Assembly (NCBI GenBank): GCA_964369995.1
Contig: CAYJHH010000027.1
Coordinates: 1-24,835, forward strand
From: CAYJAD01 sp964369995
GTDB lineage: Bacteria > Desulfobacterota > Desulfovibrionia > Desulfovibrionales > Desulfovibrionaceae
Length of the DNA stretch: 24,835 bases
Direction: 5' to 3'
The position numbers were made by a program, and so were the translations under genes. Under the pieces are notes generated by a model. That model saw only the letters and a program-made list of their open reading frames with translations. It searched no databases and was not told the origin of the DNA. Shown here piece by piece: positions 14,773 to 23,098 of this stretch. Position 1 is the first letter of the stretch; each line of letters opens with the position of its first letter.

Positions 14773-17253
14773 TTAATGTGTCTTTTCAGACGAACTATCA
14801 TTGGCGCCGCGTCGTAATGACATATAAAGTGGCGTTGCATGACTGCGTCCGCTAAAGATTTCTTCAGGTGTGGCGGCAAGGGCATGGGGTAAAACCTCAT
14901 CCACATGTTCCACAAAAATCACCTCTAAATCTTGCAATACTTCATCAGGCACTTCTTTTAAGTCTTTTTCATTATCACGAGGCATAATGACCTTAGTTAA
15001 ACCTGAACGACGCGCCGCAAGGAGCTTTTCGCGCAATCCGCCAATGGGCAGTACGCGCCCACGTAGCGAAATTTCCCCCGTCATACCCACATCATTACGC
15101 ACTGGAATACCTAATAAGGCAGAGGTAATGGAAGTGGCAAGCGTAATACCTGCTGAAGGACCATCCTTGGGAGTGGCGCCAGAAGGTACGTGTACGTGGA
15201 TATCCACCTTACGATAAAAACGTGGTGACAAGCCCAGTATGTCTGCACGGGAACGCACATAAGAAAGCGCTGCCTTGGCGGATTCTGTCATGACATCACC
15301 GAGCTGTCCTGTGGTGGCCACATGACCGGAGCCAGGCATAAGACTGGTTTCCACCATGAGTATGTCACCGCCACGCTGATTATAGGCAAGACCTATGCAC
15401 ACACCCACTTGAGCTTCTTTTTCACGCTCATCATGGCGATATTTTTTCACGCCAAGCAAATCTGCCAAGTCCGGCGTATCAATGTCCACGCACATATCCA
15501 TATCGTCATTTTCTACCAAACGAATGGCAGTTTTACGGCACAGTGCTGCCAGCTCACGCTCAAGGTTACGTACGCCGGCTTCACGGGTGTAATTACGGAT
15601 AATTTGAATAATGGCATCATCACTGATGGATATATTTTTTTCTTGAAGGCCGTGTTCTTCCACCTGCTTAGGCAAGAGAAATTGACGGGCAATATGATTT
15701 TTTTCCGTTTCCAAATAACTATTAAGTTCAATTATTTCCATACGATCTTGTAAGGGTACAGGAATGGTATGCAAAGAATTGGCTGTGGTTATGAAGAAAA
15801 TTTTGGATAAATCATAATCTAAATCCAAATAGTGATCCATAAAGGTGTTATTTTGTTCAGGATCAAGCACTTCCAATAAGGCTGCCGCAGGATCACCACG
15901 AAAATCCGCACTCATTTTATCAATTTCATCTAAACAAAAAAGCGGATTATTAAACTTCACACGCTTTAAAGACTGTAAAATTTTTCCCGGTAACGCTCCC
16001 ACATAGGTACGTCTATGCCCACGGATTTCCGCTTCATCACGCACGCCACCCAAGGACAAACGTACAAAATCACGTCCTGTGGCTGCAGCCACGGATTTAG
16101 CAAGGGAGGTTTTACCCACGCCAGGAGGGCCCACAAGGCATAAAATGGGGCCTTTTAATGCTCCAGAAAGCTTTTGCACTGCCAAGTATTCTAAAATGCG
16201 CTCTTTAGGTTTTTCTAAACCAAAATGGTCATTATCAAGAATTTCACGGGCGCGTTGAATATCCATATCCACATCTTTCAACGTATCCCAAGGTAAATCC
16301 ATGAGCCAATCTACGTAATTACGCAATACTGTATATTCGGCAGAAGATGTAGACATGCCCTTTAATTTACGCAAAGAATGCAAGGCCTTTTCTCTGGCCT
16401 CTTCGGGCATGGCGCGCTCTTGAAACTTTTGCTCCATTTCCACCAATTCAGCTTGGGGATCATCATCACGCCCCATTTCTTTATTGATGGCCTTTATTTG
16501 CTCATTAAGATAGTAATCGCGCTGATTACGCTCCATTTGTGTACGTACTCTACCTTTAATGCGCTTTTCCACTGAGGATAATGCCATTTCTTCTTGCAAA
16601 AATTCGTAAGCTTTTTCAAGGCGTTCTAAGGGATTTTCCAGCTCTAAAGCTTCTTGTTTTTTACGGTATTCAGCTTTCAAGTGCGGAATAATAGCATCGG
16701 CAAGCTTACCGGCATCACGCAAGGTGGCCATGGCGGCAATCATTTCTTGCGTCATTTTTTTATTTATCTTGCTGTACTCAACGAGAGCTTCATGCACAGC
16801 CTTAGCCACAATCTTGGATTCTTCGCTGTCTTCCAATTGTTCTTCTAGGGGAAAAGTGCGTACGCAAGAATACGGTTTTGTGCCAAAAGGTTCTTCTGTG
16901 CTCATGCCCTGCCAAGTGGCTCTGTAGAGGCCTTCAAAAAGCACTTTAATGGTACCATCAGGCAGGCGCAAAATTTGTAAAATGCGGCTCACAACGCCCA
17001 CAGGGTACAATTCATCGGCTTCGGGCTTTTCTGTACCGGGGTCACGCTGTGCCACCAAAAAAATCTTTTTATCGTAATCGCTATGCCCGGCTTCAATGGC
17101 GCGAATGGAGGCATCACGCCCCACAAAAAGCGGCATAATGGCACGAGGAAACATGACCACATCACGAATGGTCATAAGCGGCATTTCTACATTAATGGCA
17201 TCGGAGCCAAACGTTTCGGAAGGGTTATGCTTAAAAGATGCTATTTCAGCCAT
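14773..17253 (-). CDS. lon: ATP-dependent protease Lon
   Basis: 826 residues. LonA type: N-terminal substrate-binding domain (about 22-220), a coiled-coil linker, AAA+ module with Walker A GPPGVGKT (375-382) and Walker B LDEIDK (441-446), and a C-terminal Ser-Lys protease domain with catalytic Ser700 (KDGPSAG) and Lys743 (GGLREKLLA). It is a soluble hexameric protease for misfolded and short-lived regulatory proteins. The ATG at 17253 has GAGGAG about seven bases upstream. The tail after about residue 805 is rich in Ser, Arg and Lys and is probably disordered. It lies downstream of clpX with a strong terminator between, so it should have its own promoter; I could not find a convincing one, nor a CIRCE-type operator. 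Confidence 0.97.
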   Translation of the reverse strand: MAEIASFKHNPSETFGSDAINVEMPLMTIRDVVMFPRAIMPLFVGRDASIRAIEAGHSDYDKKIFLVAQRDPGTEKPEADELYPVGVVSRILQILRLPDGTIKVLFEGLYRATWQGMSTEEPFGTKPYSCVRTFPLEEQLEDSEESKIVAKAVHEALVEYSKINKKMTQEMIAAMATLRDAGKLADAIIPHLKAEYRKKQEALELENPLERLEKAYEFLQEEMALSSVEKRIKGRVRTQMERNQRDYYLNEQIKAINKEMGRDDDPQAELVEMEQKFQERAMPEEAREKALHSLRKLKGMSTSSAEYTVLRNYVDWLMDLPWDTLKDVDMDIQRAREILDNDHFGLEKPKERILEYLAVQKLSGALKGPILCLVGPPGVGKTSLAKSVAAATGRDFVRLSLGGVRDEAEIRGHRRTYVGALPGKILQSLKRVKFNNPLFCLDEIDKMSADFRGDPAAALLEVLDPEQNNTFMDHYLDLDYDLSKIFFITTANSLHTIPVPLQDRMEIIELNSYLETEKNHIARQFLLPKQVEEHGLQEKNISISDDAIIQIIRNYTREAGVRNLERELAALCRKTAIRLVENDDMDMCVDIDTPDLADLLGVKKYRHDEREKEAQVGVCIGLAYNQRGGDILMVETSLMPGSGHVATTGQLGDVMTESAKAALSYVRSRADILGLSPRFYRKVDIHVHVPSGATPKDGPSAGITLATSITSALLGIPVRNDVGMTGEISLRGRVLPIGGLREKLLAARRSGLTKVIMPRDNEKDLKEVPDEVLQDLEVIFVEHVDEVLPHALAATPEEIFSGRSHATPLYMSLRRGANDSSSEKTH

Positions 17254-17345
17254 AAATTCTCCTCATACAAGGAAGGTATTCTGTTGTACTTTTGGCAAAA
17301 ACGCCTGTGCACCGAGGCAATATATAAAAAAGGCGTATTAATACC

Positions 17346-17383
17346 ATAAAAACAAGTTGAGCTCTACAAGGCGTAGAGCTCAA
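17346..17383 (-). terminator. Intrinsic terminator for clpX
   Basis: TTGAGCTCTAC (17373-17383, minus strand) pairs perfectly with GTAGAGCTCAA (17357-17367) around a 5-base loop, followed by CTTGTTTTTAT. It starts seven bases after the clpX stop and separates clpX from lon. Confidence 0.85.
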
Positions 17384-17389
17384 TAAAAC

Positions 17390-18649
17390 TTAAGAGGCGG
17401 CCTGTTCGCTATTGTCTTCATTTTCATAAAGGAAGACAGGATCACGCCCTTGCTCAATGACAGCCTTATTAATAAGGCATTCGCGCACATTATTCATGGT
17501 AGGCAAGTTAAACATAATATTTAACATGCTCTTTTCCATAACGTTACGCAAGCCACGCGCGCCGGTTTTACGCTCAATGGATTGCTCAGCAATGGAGCGC
17601 AAAGCATTATTGGTAAAGCGTAAGCTTACATTTTCAAGCTCAAAAAGTTTTTGATATTGACGCACCAAAGCATTTTTGGGCTCTGTTAAAATGCGCACCA
17701 AATCATCCACTTCTAAGTCATCCACATGGGTAAATACAGGTATACGGCCCACAAATTCTGGGATAAGACCAAATTTCACCAAATCAGCAGGATGCATTTC
17801 ATCCAGCATTTTGGATAAGTCCATATCCTTGGTGGTGCGTGGTTTACCGCCAAAGCCCATGGAACCGCCGCTCATGCGCTCGCCCACAATTTTATCCAGT
17901 CCCACAAAGGCGCCACCCACAATAAAGAGAATATTGCTGGTATCCATGCGAATAAATTCTTGCTGTGGATGCTTGCGTCCGCCCTTGGGGGGGATATTGG
18001 CTTCTGTGCCTTCAATTATCTTTAATAAAGCTTGTTGCACGCCTTCGCCGGAAACGTCACGGGTAATGGAAGGCCCATCGCCTTTACGAGAAATTTTATC
18101 AATTTCGTCAATATAAATAATACCCTTGCTGGCAGCTTCAATATTATAATCAGCATTTTGCAAAAGCTGCACAAGAATATTTTCCACATCCTCACCCACA
18201 TAACCGGCTTCGGTTAAGGTGGTGGCATCGGCAATGGCAAAAGGCACTTTTAAGGTACGAGCCAAAGTTTTTGCCAGCAAGGTCTTTCCGCTACCAGAAG
18301 GCCCCACCAAGAGGATATTGCTTTTTTCCAGCTCCACTTCAGAGCCAATGGCTTCGGCATGAAAGACGCGTTTATAATGGTTATGCACAGCCACCGATAA
18401 GATTTTCTTCGCTTCGTGCTGACCAATAACGTATTCATCAAGACGATCTTTGATTTCTTGTGGCGTTAATAAAATGCCATCATCTTGAACTTCTGTAATA
18501 TTTTGCTGTGCAATAATATCGTTACAAATACCCACACATTGATCACAAATACGTACATCACCTTGAACAATAAGGTTTTTTACGCTGTATTCACTTTTGC
18601 CACAAAAGGAACAACACACATCAGATGTAGGGGGAGTGAGTTTAGCCAT
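17390..18649 (-). CDS. clpX: ATP-dependent Clp protease ATP-binding subunit ClpX
   Basis: 419 residues from the ATG at 18649, which has AAGGA about seven bases upstream; the open frame reaches further to 18685, but the extra residues do not belong to the family. N-terminal zinc-binding domain with Cys13, Cys16, Cys35 and Cys38. AAA+ module with Walker A GPSGSGKT (116-123), pore loop GYVG (149-152), Walker B IIYIDEID (177-184) and sensor-2 region KTGARGLR. It unfolds tagged or adaptor-delivered proteins and threads them into ClpP. It follows clpP by 133 bases, which include a hairpin, so it may be partly independent of clpP. Confidence 0.97.
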   Translation of the reverse strand: MAKLTPPTSDVCCSFCGKSEYSVKNLIVQGDVRICDQCVGICNDIIAQQNITEVQDDGILLTPQEIKDRLDEYVIGQHEAKKILSVAVHNHYKRVFHAEAIGSEVELEKSNILLVGPSGSGKTLLAKTLARTLKVPFAIADATTLTEAGYVGEDVENILVQLLQNADYNIEAASKGIIYIDEIDKISRKGDGPSITRDVSGEGVQQALLKIIEGTEANIPPKGGRKHPQQEFIRMDTSNILFIVGGAFVGLDKIVGERMSGGSMGFGGKPRTTKDMDLSKMLDEMHPADLVKFGLIPEFVGRIPVFTHVDDLEVDDLVRILTEPKNALVRQYQKLFELENVSLRFTNNALRSIAEQSIERKTGARGLRNVMEKSMLNIMFNLPTMNNVRECLINKAVIEQGRDPVFLYENEDNSEQAAS

Positions 18650-18729
18650 AACATAATCCTTAAAAACAGAGATATGGCATCGCAAAGTATTTTCGTGCTC
18701 TATCCTGTATATATTTCACACTTTTTCTT

Positions 18730-18771
18730 CAAAGAAAGCAAGACAAAGTCTTAAACAAAGCCTTGTCTTGC
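18730..18771 (-). terminator. Probable terminator for clpP
   Basis: GCAAGACAA (18763-18771, minus strand) pairs with TTGTCTTGC (18738-18746), a 16-base loop, followed by TTTCTTTG. The loop is large and the tail is not a pure T-run, so readthrough into clpX is likely. Confidence 0.5.
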
Positions 18772-18782
18772 AGTGCGTTATT

Positions 18783-19418
18783 TTAGTCTTCGTCTGACGT
18801 ACTATCCTCTTTCTTATCCGTCAAGTCAGCAAGATCGAGGCGCGAAGTAATCACTCTGTCCACCAAACCAAATTCCATGGCTTCCAGAGGTGTCATAAAA
18901 TTATCACGATCCGTGGCAAGTACCATCTTTTTATAGCTTTGCCCGGTATTTTTTGCCAAAATTTCATTCAAATTTTTCTTTAAGCGCAAAGACTCTTTGG
19001 TACGAATTTCTAAATCCGTCACTTGACCGCTGGAACCACCAAGGGGCTGGTGAATCATAATTTGGCTATTGGGTAGGGAGTAACGCATGCCCTTTTGCCC
19101 TGCTGCCAAAAGAAATGCACCCATGCTCGCCGCTTGACCCATGCAAACGGTGGCCACAGGGCAAGTAATATAGTTCATGGTATCATAAATGGCGAGGCCA
19201 GCCGTCACAGAACCACCGGGAGAATTAATATATAAGTAAATTTCTTTGTCAGGGTCTTGCGATTCTAAAAATAACAATTGCGCACAAATCAGCGAAGACA
19301 CATGGGCATTCACATCAGTACCCAAAAGAACAATGCGGTCTTTAAGAAGACGGGAATAGATATCATAGGCACGTTCAGAACGCCCCGTTGTTTCTATGAC
19401 CATGGGAATGGCAACCAT
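18783..19418 (-). CDS. clpP: ATP-dependent Clp protease proteolytic subunit ClpP
   Basis: 211 residues, normal length. The catalytic triad is complete and in the standard numbering: Ser98 in GQAASMGA, His123 in MIHQPLGG and Asp172 in DRDNFM. INSPGGSV (64-71) forms the oxyanion region. The N-terminal MVAIPMVIETTGRSERAYDIYSR-type start is usual for the family, and the ATG at 19418 has a perfect GGAGGT five bases upstream. The tail (DKKEDSTSDED) is short and acidic. It forms a tetradecameric serine protease chamber fed by ClpX, encoded next. It lies 145 bases after tig. Confidence 0.97.
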   Translation of the reverse strand: MVAIPMVIETTGRSERAYDIYSRLLKDRIVLLGTDVNAHVSSLICAQLLFLESQDPDKEIYLYINSPGGSVTAGLAIYDTMNYITCPVATVCMGQAASMGAFLLAAGQKGMRYSLPNSQIMIHQPLGGSSGQVTDLEIRTKESLRLKKNLNEILAKNTGQSYKKMVLATDRDNFMTPLEAMEFGLVDRVITSRLDLADLTDKKEDSTSDED

Positions 19419-19440
19419 AAAGAACCTCCAAAAATCTCAA

Positions 19441-19499
19441 AAAAGGGAAAATCCCCACACCAAGCTCTCTATGTCATACATAAAAACCTTGGTGCGGGG
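19441..19499 (-). terminator. Large-loop hairpin with T-rich tail between tig and clpP
   Basis: On the minus strand CCCCGCACCAAG (19488-19499) pairs over 12 positions, one a G-U wobble, with CTTGGTGTGGGG (19453-19464); the 23-base loop can form a small inner stem (ATGT/ACAT). The tail is ATTTTCCCTTTTTT. It is a plausible tig terminator, or an attenuator controlling readthrough into clpP, whose start is only about 30 bases further on. Confidence 0.6.
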
Positions 19500-19563
19500 C
19501 AAGTACTATATTTGCTAAAACTTTTTTAAGTCACAGCTTTTTTGCCGTGTAAAAGCCAAAAAA

Positions 19564-20868
19564 CTATTTTTCGCTAGCTTCAACGCTTTCCACTTCATTT
19601 ACTTTAGCTTTGGTGTAAATGGCTTCCATGGCTTTGTCAGCAAGCATACGGTCGCGCAAAATGAACACAGAACCGGAGTTCACATAATCATCTTTCAATT
19701 GCTTAAAGTCCTGACCACTGCGTTGTGCCATTTGATAAATGGCCATATCCACTTCTTGGTCTTGCACTTCAAGGCCTTCTTTTTTGGCAACACTCATGAG
19801 GAACACTTGGGCACGGGTGATATCTTCGGCTTCTTTGCGATGTTCTTCATAGAGTTTTTCAACGCTTTTGCCCATGGATTCTAGGCTGCGACCTTGTCTT
19901 TCAGCCTTGGATTGCTCTTCAGCAACCATGGAACGAAGATGCGTATCCACCATGGATTCAGGTAATTCAAAGTCTACCATTTTCAAAAGCTTATCCAGCA
20001 TTTCTTTTTGTGCGGTACCCTTATGCAAGTTGGTGCGGCTGCGCACATAGCTGTCTATAAAGGCTTGACGTAAAGACTCAATGCTTTCTTGACCCATGGC
20101 TTTAGCAAATTCTTCATTCAATTCAGGAAGTTTGCGTTCTTTAATGGCATGTACGGTTACCTTCATGGTAATGGTTTTACCAGCAAGGTCAGAAGCTAAA
20201 AAGTCTTCAGGGAAAGACACATCGCCTTCCTTGGTTTCACCAAGGGCAGTGCTTTTCACAAGCTCTTCAAAAGATTCCAAAGCTTGACCTTCGCCAAGAT
20301 TCATTTGGAAGTTTTGAGCACTGATGCCTTCTAAGGCTATGCCATCTTCATAGGCAGCAAAGTCAATGTCTGCCACTTGGCCGTCCACTGCAGGACCATT
20401 GCCTTCAGCAACTACCAATTCAGCGCGATCTTTGCGTAAGCGTTCGATGAACTCTTCCACTTCTTCGTCTTTTACAACGGCCTTTTCTTGGTTTACTTCG
20501 ATGCCTTCGTACATGGGAATTTCAAAGGTAGGCAATACTTCAAAGCTGATGGAATACACAAAGTCTTCATCACGAACAAGATCTTTGCCGTCAAAGTCAA
20601 TGCCAGACACAGGGGAAGCGTTAAGCTCGGTCACAATCTTGTTAATGTGTACATTTACGAGATCTTGCTTAGCTTCTGCATAAATTTTTTCACGGAAACG
20701 CTTTTCAATAACAGAAGCAGGAACCTTGCCCTTGCGGAATCCATCAATTTGTACAGATGTACGATAAAGAGCTACAGCGCCCATGATGGCAGCTTCCACT
20801 TCTTTAGCATCAACGGTTACATTCACTTGTTTTTTTACTGGGGATAAATCTTCAACTGTATATTCCAC
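19564..20868 (-). CDS. tig: Trigger factor
   Basis: 434 residues from GTG at 20868. The frame is open to an ATG at 20892, but that ATG overlaps the ribosome-binding site: AAGGAG lies six bases before GTG, and the resulting N-terminus MEYTVEDLSPVKK is the normal one for the family. Domains: N-terminal ribosome-binding domain with the signature GFRKGKVP (43-50), a central FKBP-type peptidyl-prolyl isomerase domain (about 150-240, GQVADIDFAAYEDG), and a C-terminal helical chaperone domain. It binds nascent chains at the ribosome exit tunnel. It is the first gene of the tig-clpP-clpX-lon block and has a good promoter at 20922-20950. Confidence 0.95.
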   Translation of the reverse strand: MEYTVEDLSPVKKQVNVTVDAKEVEAAIMGAVALYRTSVQIDGFRKGKVPASVIEKRFREKIYAEAKQDLVNVHINKIVTELNASPVSGIDFDGKDLVRDEDFVYSISFEVLPTFEIPMYEGIEVNQEKAVVKDEEVEEFIERLRKDRAELVVAEGNGPAVDGQVADIDFAAYEDGIALEGISAQNFQMNLGEGQALESFEELVKSTALGETKEGDVSFPEDFLASDLAGKTITMKVTVHAIKERKLPELNEEFAKAMGQESIESLRQAFIDSYVRSRTNLHKGTAQKEMLDKLLKMVDFELPESMVDTHLRSMVAEEQSKAERQGRSLESMGKSVEKLYEEHRKEAEDITRAQVFLMSVAKKEGLEVQDQEVDMAIYQMAQRSGQDFKQLKDDYVNSGSVFILRDRMLADKAMEAIYTKAKVNEVESVEASEK

Positions 20869-20921
20869 GAGGGACTCCTTCATAGTGGGCAAAAGCCCTA
20901 TGTATTTTTCTGTAACGACAA

Positions 20922-20950
20922 ATTATATGTGCAAAACTCGATTTTGTCCA
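20922..20950 (-). promoter_or_regulatory. Sigma-70 promoter for tig
   Basis: On the minus strand TGGACA (20945-20950), an exact 17-base spacer, and a perfect TATAAT (20922-20927). The transcript would start near 20915 and give a leader of about 45 bases before the GTG start. Confidence 0.75.
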
Positions 20951-21095
20951 GATGCAGCGCCCATAAAAAAAATCTTGCTTGTAAAGGTAGATAAAGAGCT
21001 TTTAAGGAAAGAGCATGTTTACAACAGTTAAAGCTGATTATACACCTTCATAGAGTACTTGTTACCCATGCATCTTCACGTGTGCGTCAATGCTT

Positions 21096-21590
21096 TTAGC
21101 AAAGCACTTTTCTGCAAAGCACATGCACTCTACTGTCCATTTCATCTTCAAGCAAAGCCCCTTGCCTTTGCGCGTGCTCTGCCACCTTTTGCATAACCTC
21201 AAGGGCATCTTCAATATGCTCCACCCACACAGGTATGGCCCCATGCAACATAAGCCCCGGCGCTTCCAGCGGCCCACGAATACCCATAATAGGCACCCCC
21301 GCACCTGAAGCCAGTCCCACCTCCACGGCGGCATCTTGCCCCGACTCTCCAAAATAAATCAGCACATGTGCTGCCGTGCAAGCTTCATAACAAAAAGAAA
21401 AAACTTGACCGCCCTCCAAGTCCGTATCCATCCAAATGCGGCGCTCTGCAGGTGTTAAGCCCGCAGGCGGTGTGGCTTTTTCTGTCCAGTCAAGGATAAT
21501 AAATCCCATATGTCGCAAATGCGAACCCAAAAGACGCACGGCATGCTTGTGCTTAAAAGAAGCTGCAATATACACGGTGATGGCTGACAT
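21096..21590 (-). CDS. Nucleoside 2-deoxyribosyltransferase-like protein
   Basis: 164 residues. The N-terminus VYIAASFKHKHAVRLLGSHL and the later block GQDAAVEVGLASGAGVPIMG (about 84-103) fit the nucleoside 2-deoxyribosyltransferase fold, in which a Glu followed by xGxA serves as nucleophile (Glu90 here); Asp55 and Asp57 in WMDTDLEGG fit the substrate-binding region. Family members exchange or hydrolyse the base of deoxynucleosides, but many phage and genomic relatives are untested, so the reaction is not certain. The last 25 residues (DSRVHVLCRKVLC end) are unlike the family and Cys-containing. Its ATG shares one base with the cobO stop (TAATG), indicating translational coupling. Last gene of a four-gene operon. 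Confidence 0.75.
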   Translation of the reverse strand: MSAITVYIAASFKHKHAVRLLGSHLRHMGFIILDWTEKATPPAGLTPAERRIWMDTDLEGGQVFSFCYEACTAAHVLIYFGESGQDAAVEVGLASGAGVPIMGIRGPLEAPGLMLHGAIPVWVEHIEDALEVMQKVAEHAQRQGALLEDEMDSRVHVLCRKVLC

Positions 21591-22093
21591 TAAAATTCAA
21601 TCCCCTTGGAGGCATATATGCCTTGTTGCCACGGATGTTTTACTTCCTGCATTTCAGTGACCAAATGCGCTTTTTCCACAAGCCATGGCGGCGCATCACG
21701 CCCCGAAAGTACCAAATGCGTCGCATCCTCTTCTGCACTTTCCACCACTTGCAAAAGCTCTTCTTGAGTAATAAGTTTGGCTCTTAAAGCATAAAGACAT
21801 TCGTCCAATACCAATAAATCCAATTGCGGCATATGGGCTTTGGCCCAATCAAGCGTATGCAAGGCAGCCTCACGATGCTCAGAGGTCAGCGCATCTTGGC
21901 GAAAAAAACCTAGACCTCCCGCATAAAAAAACTCTCCCAATAAAGAGCGCAAAATATGCTGCTCTCCGGCTTCGGCATCGCGCTTCATGCACTGGGCAAA
22001 ACCTACGCGCATGCCTTGCCCAAGAGCACGCATGGCTTGCCCCACACAGGCTGTGGTTTTGCCCTTTCCATTGCCCGTATACACCAAAAGCAC
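21590..22093 (-). CDS. cobO: Cob(I)yrinic acid a,c-diamide adenosyltransferase (CobO/BtuR)
   Basis: 167 residues from GTG at 22093, preferred over GTG 22099 because GAAGGGG lies seven bases upstream and the G is shared with the preceding TAG. The P-loop GNGKGKTT (about 7-14) is the unusual one of the CobA/CobO/BtuR family; the C-terminal signature KHPWQQGIYASKGIEF matches the family ending. Central LVLDECLYAL is the Walker B-like strand. The enzyme transfers the 5'-deoxyadenosyl group of ATP to reduced corrinoid, making adenosylcobalamin or its precursor; it serves both de novo synthesis and salvage. It lies between a radical SAM enzyme and a deoxyribosyltransferase-like gene; no other corrinoid gene is in the window. 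Confidence 0.93.
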   Translation of the reverse strand: MLLVYTGNGKGKTTACVGQAMRALGQGMRVGFAQCMKRDAEAGEQHILRSLLGEFFYAGGLGFFRQDALTSEHREAALHTLDWAKAHMPQLDLLVLDECLYALRAKLITQEELLQVVESAEEDATHLVLSGRDAPPWLVEKAHLVTEMQEVKHPWQQGIYASKGIEF

Positions 22094-23097
22094 TACCACA
22101 CCCCTTCAATTTTACGCTTACACTTGGGGCAGCAGCCTTTTTTCAAAATATTTTTACTGGAAAACCCTTTACGCGTAATACAAATAGTTTTGCAATCCGG
22201 ACAAGATGTCATGGAACCCACAAGGCTTTCCGTATTCCCTATATATACATAACGCAATCCGGCTTCCACACCAATGTTCATGGCTTTTTCCAATGTGGCT
22301 TGAGGCGTTGGTGCTGCCTTAAAAAGTTTATATGCCCCGTGAAAACGGCTAATATGCCAAGGCACATGCGGGCCAAGTTCATCATGGATAAAGGCTGCCA
22401 AGTCACGCAATTCATCATCACTATCATTGTAGCCGGGTACAATGAGCGTGGTTACTTCTACCCACCACCCCATCTGCACCATCATTTTAAGATTATCCAG
22501 CACAGGCGCCAACCTTGCACCGCATAAAACCTTATAAAAACGGTCACGCATGGACTTTAAATCAATGTTGGCTGCGGTGATAGTATTATACAGCGCAGAC
22601 ATGCACTCAAGACTCTGATAGCCATTGGACACTAAAATACAATCCAAATCATTGATTCTTGCCTTCAAAGCCATCTCATTCATGAGCTCATAAAAAATGG
22701 TAGGCTCATTATACGTAAAAGAAATACTTTTAGCCTTATGCTTTAAAGCTTGCTGAATAAGAATATCCGCCGTGGTAAGCTTTCCAGGAATAATGCCCGA
22801 ATCGGCCGGAGCGCGCGAAATGCCATGGTTTTGGCAAAAAACACAAGAAAAATTGCAACCAGCTGTACCCACAGAATACGTTTTTGTGCCAGGTTTATAA
22901 TGGTACAAAGGCTTTTTTTCCACGGGATCAAGCCCCACAGAAGCAACTTTATGCGTCACATGCGATTGCAACACGCCATTGACATTTTCACGAACAGCGC
23001 ACAATCCCTTTTGTCCTAAACCAATAATACATTTATGATTGCACAGGGTACATTGTATGGTTTTCCCTGTGGTATTTTTCCACTGCAACGCCTGCAT
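22093..23097 (-). CDS. amrS: AmrS-type radical SAM protein (AmmeMemoRadiSam system)
   Basis: 334 residues from the ATG at 23097, which has GAGGA eight bases upstream; the frame extends to a GTG at 23112, inside the preceding gene. The radical SAM cluster motif is GCNFSCVFCQN (Cys81, Cys85, Cys88). Before it is a second Cys cluster, CTLCNHKC and GLC (Cys16, 19, 23, 33), typical of this subfamily. FTYNEPTIFYE and NIDLKS are barrel motifs of pyruvate-formate-lyase-activase-like enzymes. A zinc-ribbon-like tail has SCPDC and CCPKC. The AmmeMemoRadiSam partners AmrA and AmrB are not in this window. The system's substrate is not established. The gene is one base after the Pro-rich protein gene and overlaps cobO by one base. 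Confidence 0.9.
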   Translation of the reverse strand: MQALQWKNTTGKTIQCTLCNHKCIIGLGQKGLCAVRENVNGVLQSHVTHKVASVGLDPVEKKPLYHYKPGTKTYSVGTAGCNFSCVFCQNHGISRAPADSGIIPGKLTTADILIQQALKHKAKSISFTYNEPTIFYELMNEMALKARINDLDCILVSNGYQSLECMSALYNTITAANIDLKSMRDRFYKVLCGARLAPVLDNLKMMVQMGWWVEVTTLIVPGYNDSDDELRDLAAFIHDELGPHVPWHISRFHGAYKLFKAAPTPQATLEKAMNIGVEAGLRYVYIGNTESLVGSMTSCPDCKTICITRKGFSSKNILKKGCCPKCKRKIEGVW

Positions 23098-23098
23098 C

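Noticed and set aside
17254..17345. Heat-shock promoter or CIRCE operator in front of lon
   Set aside because: No TTAGCACTC inverted repeat and no convincing sigma-32-type boxes are present.
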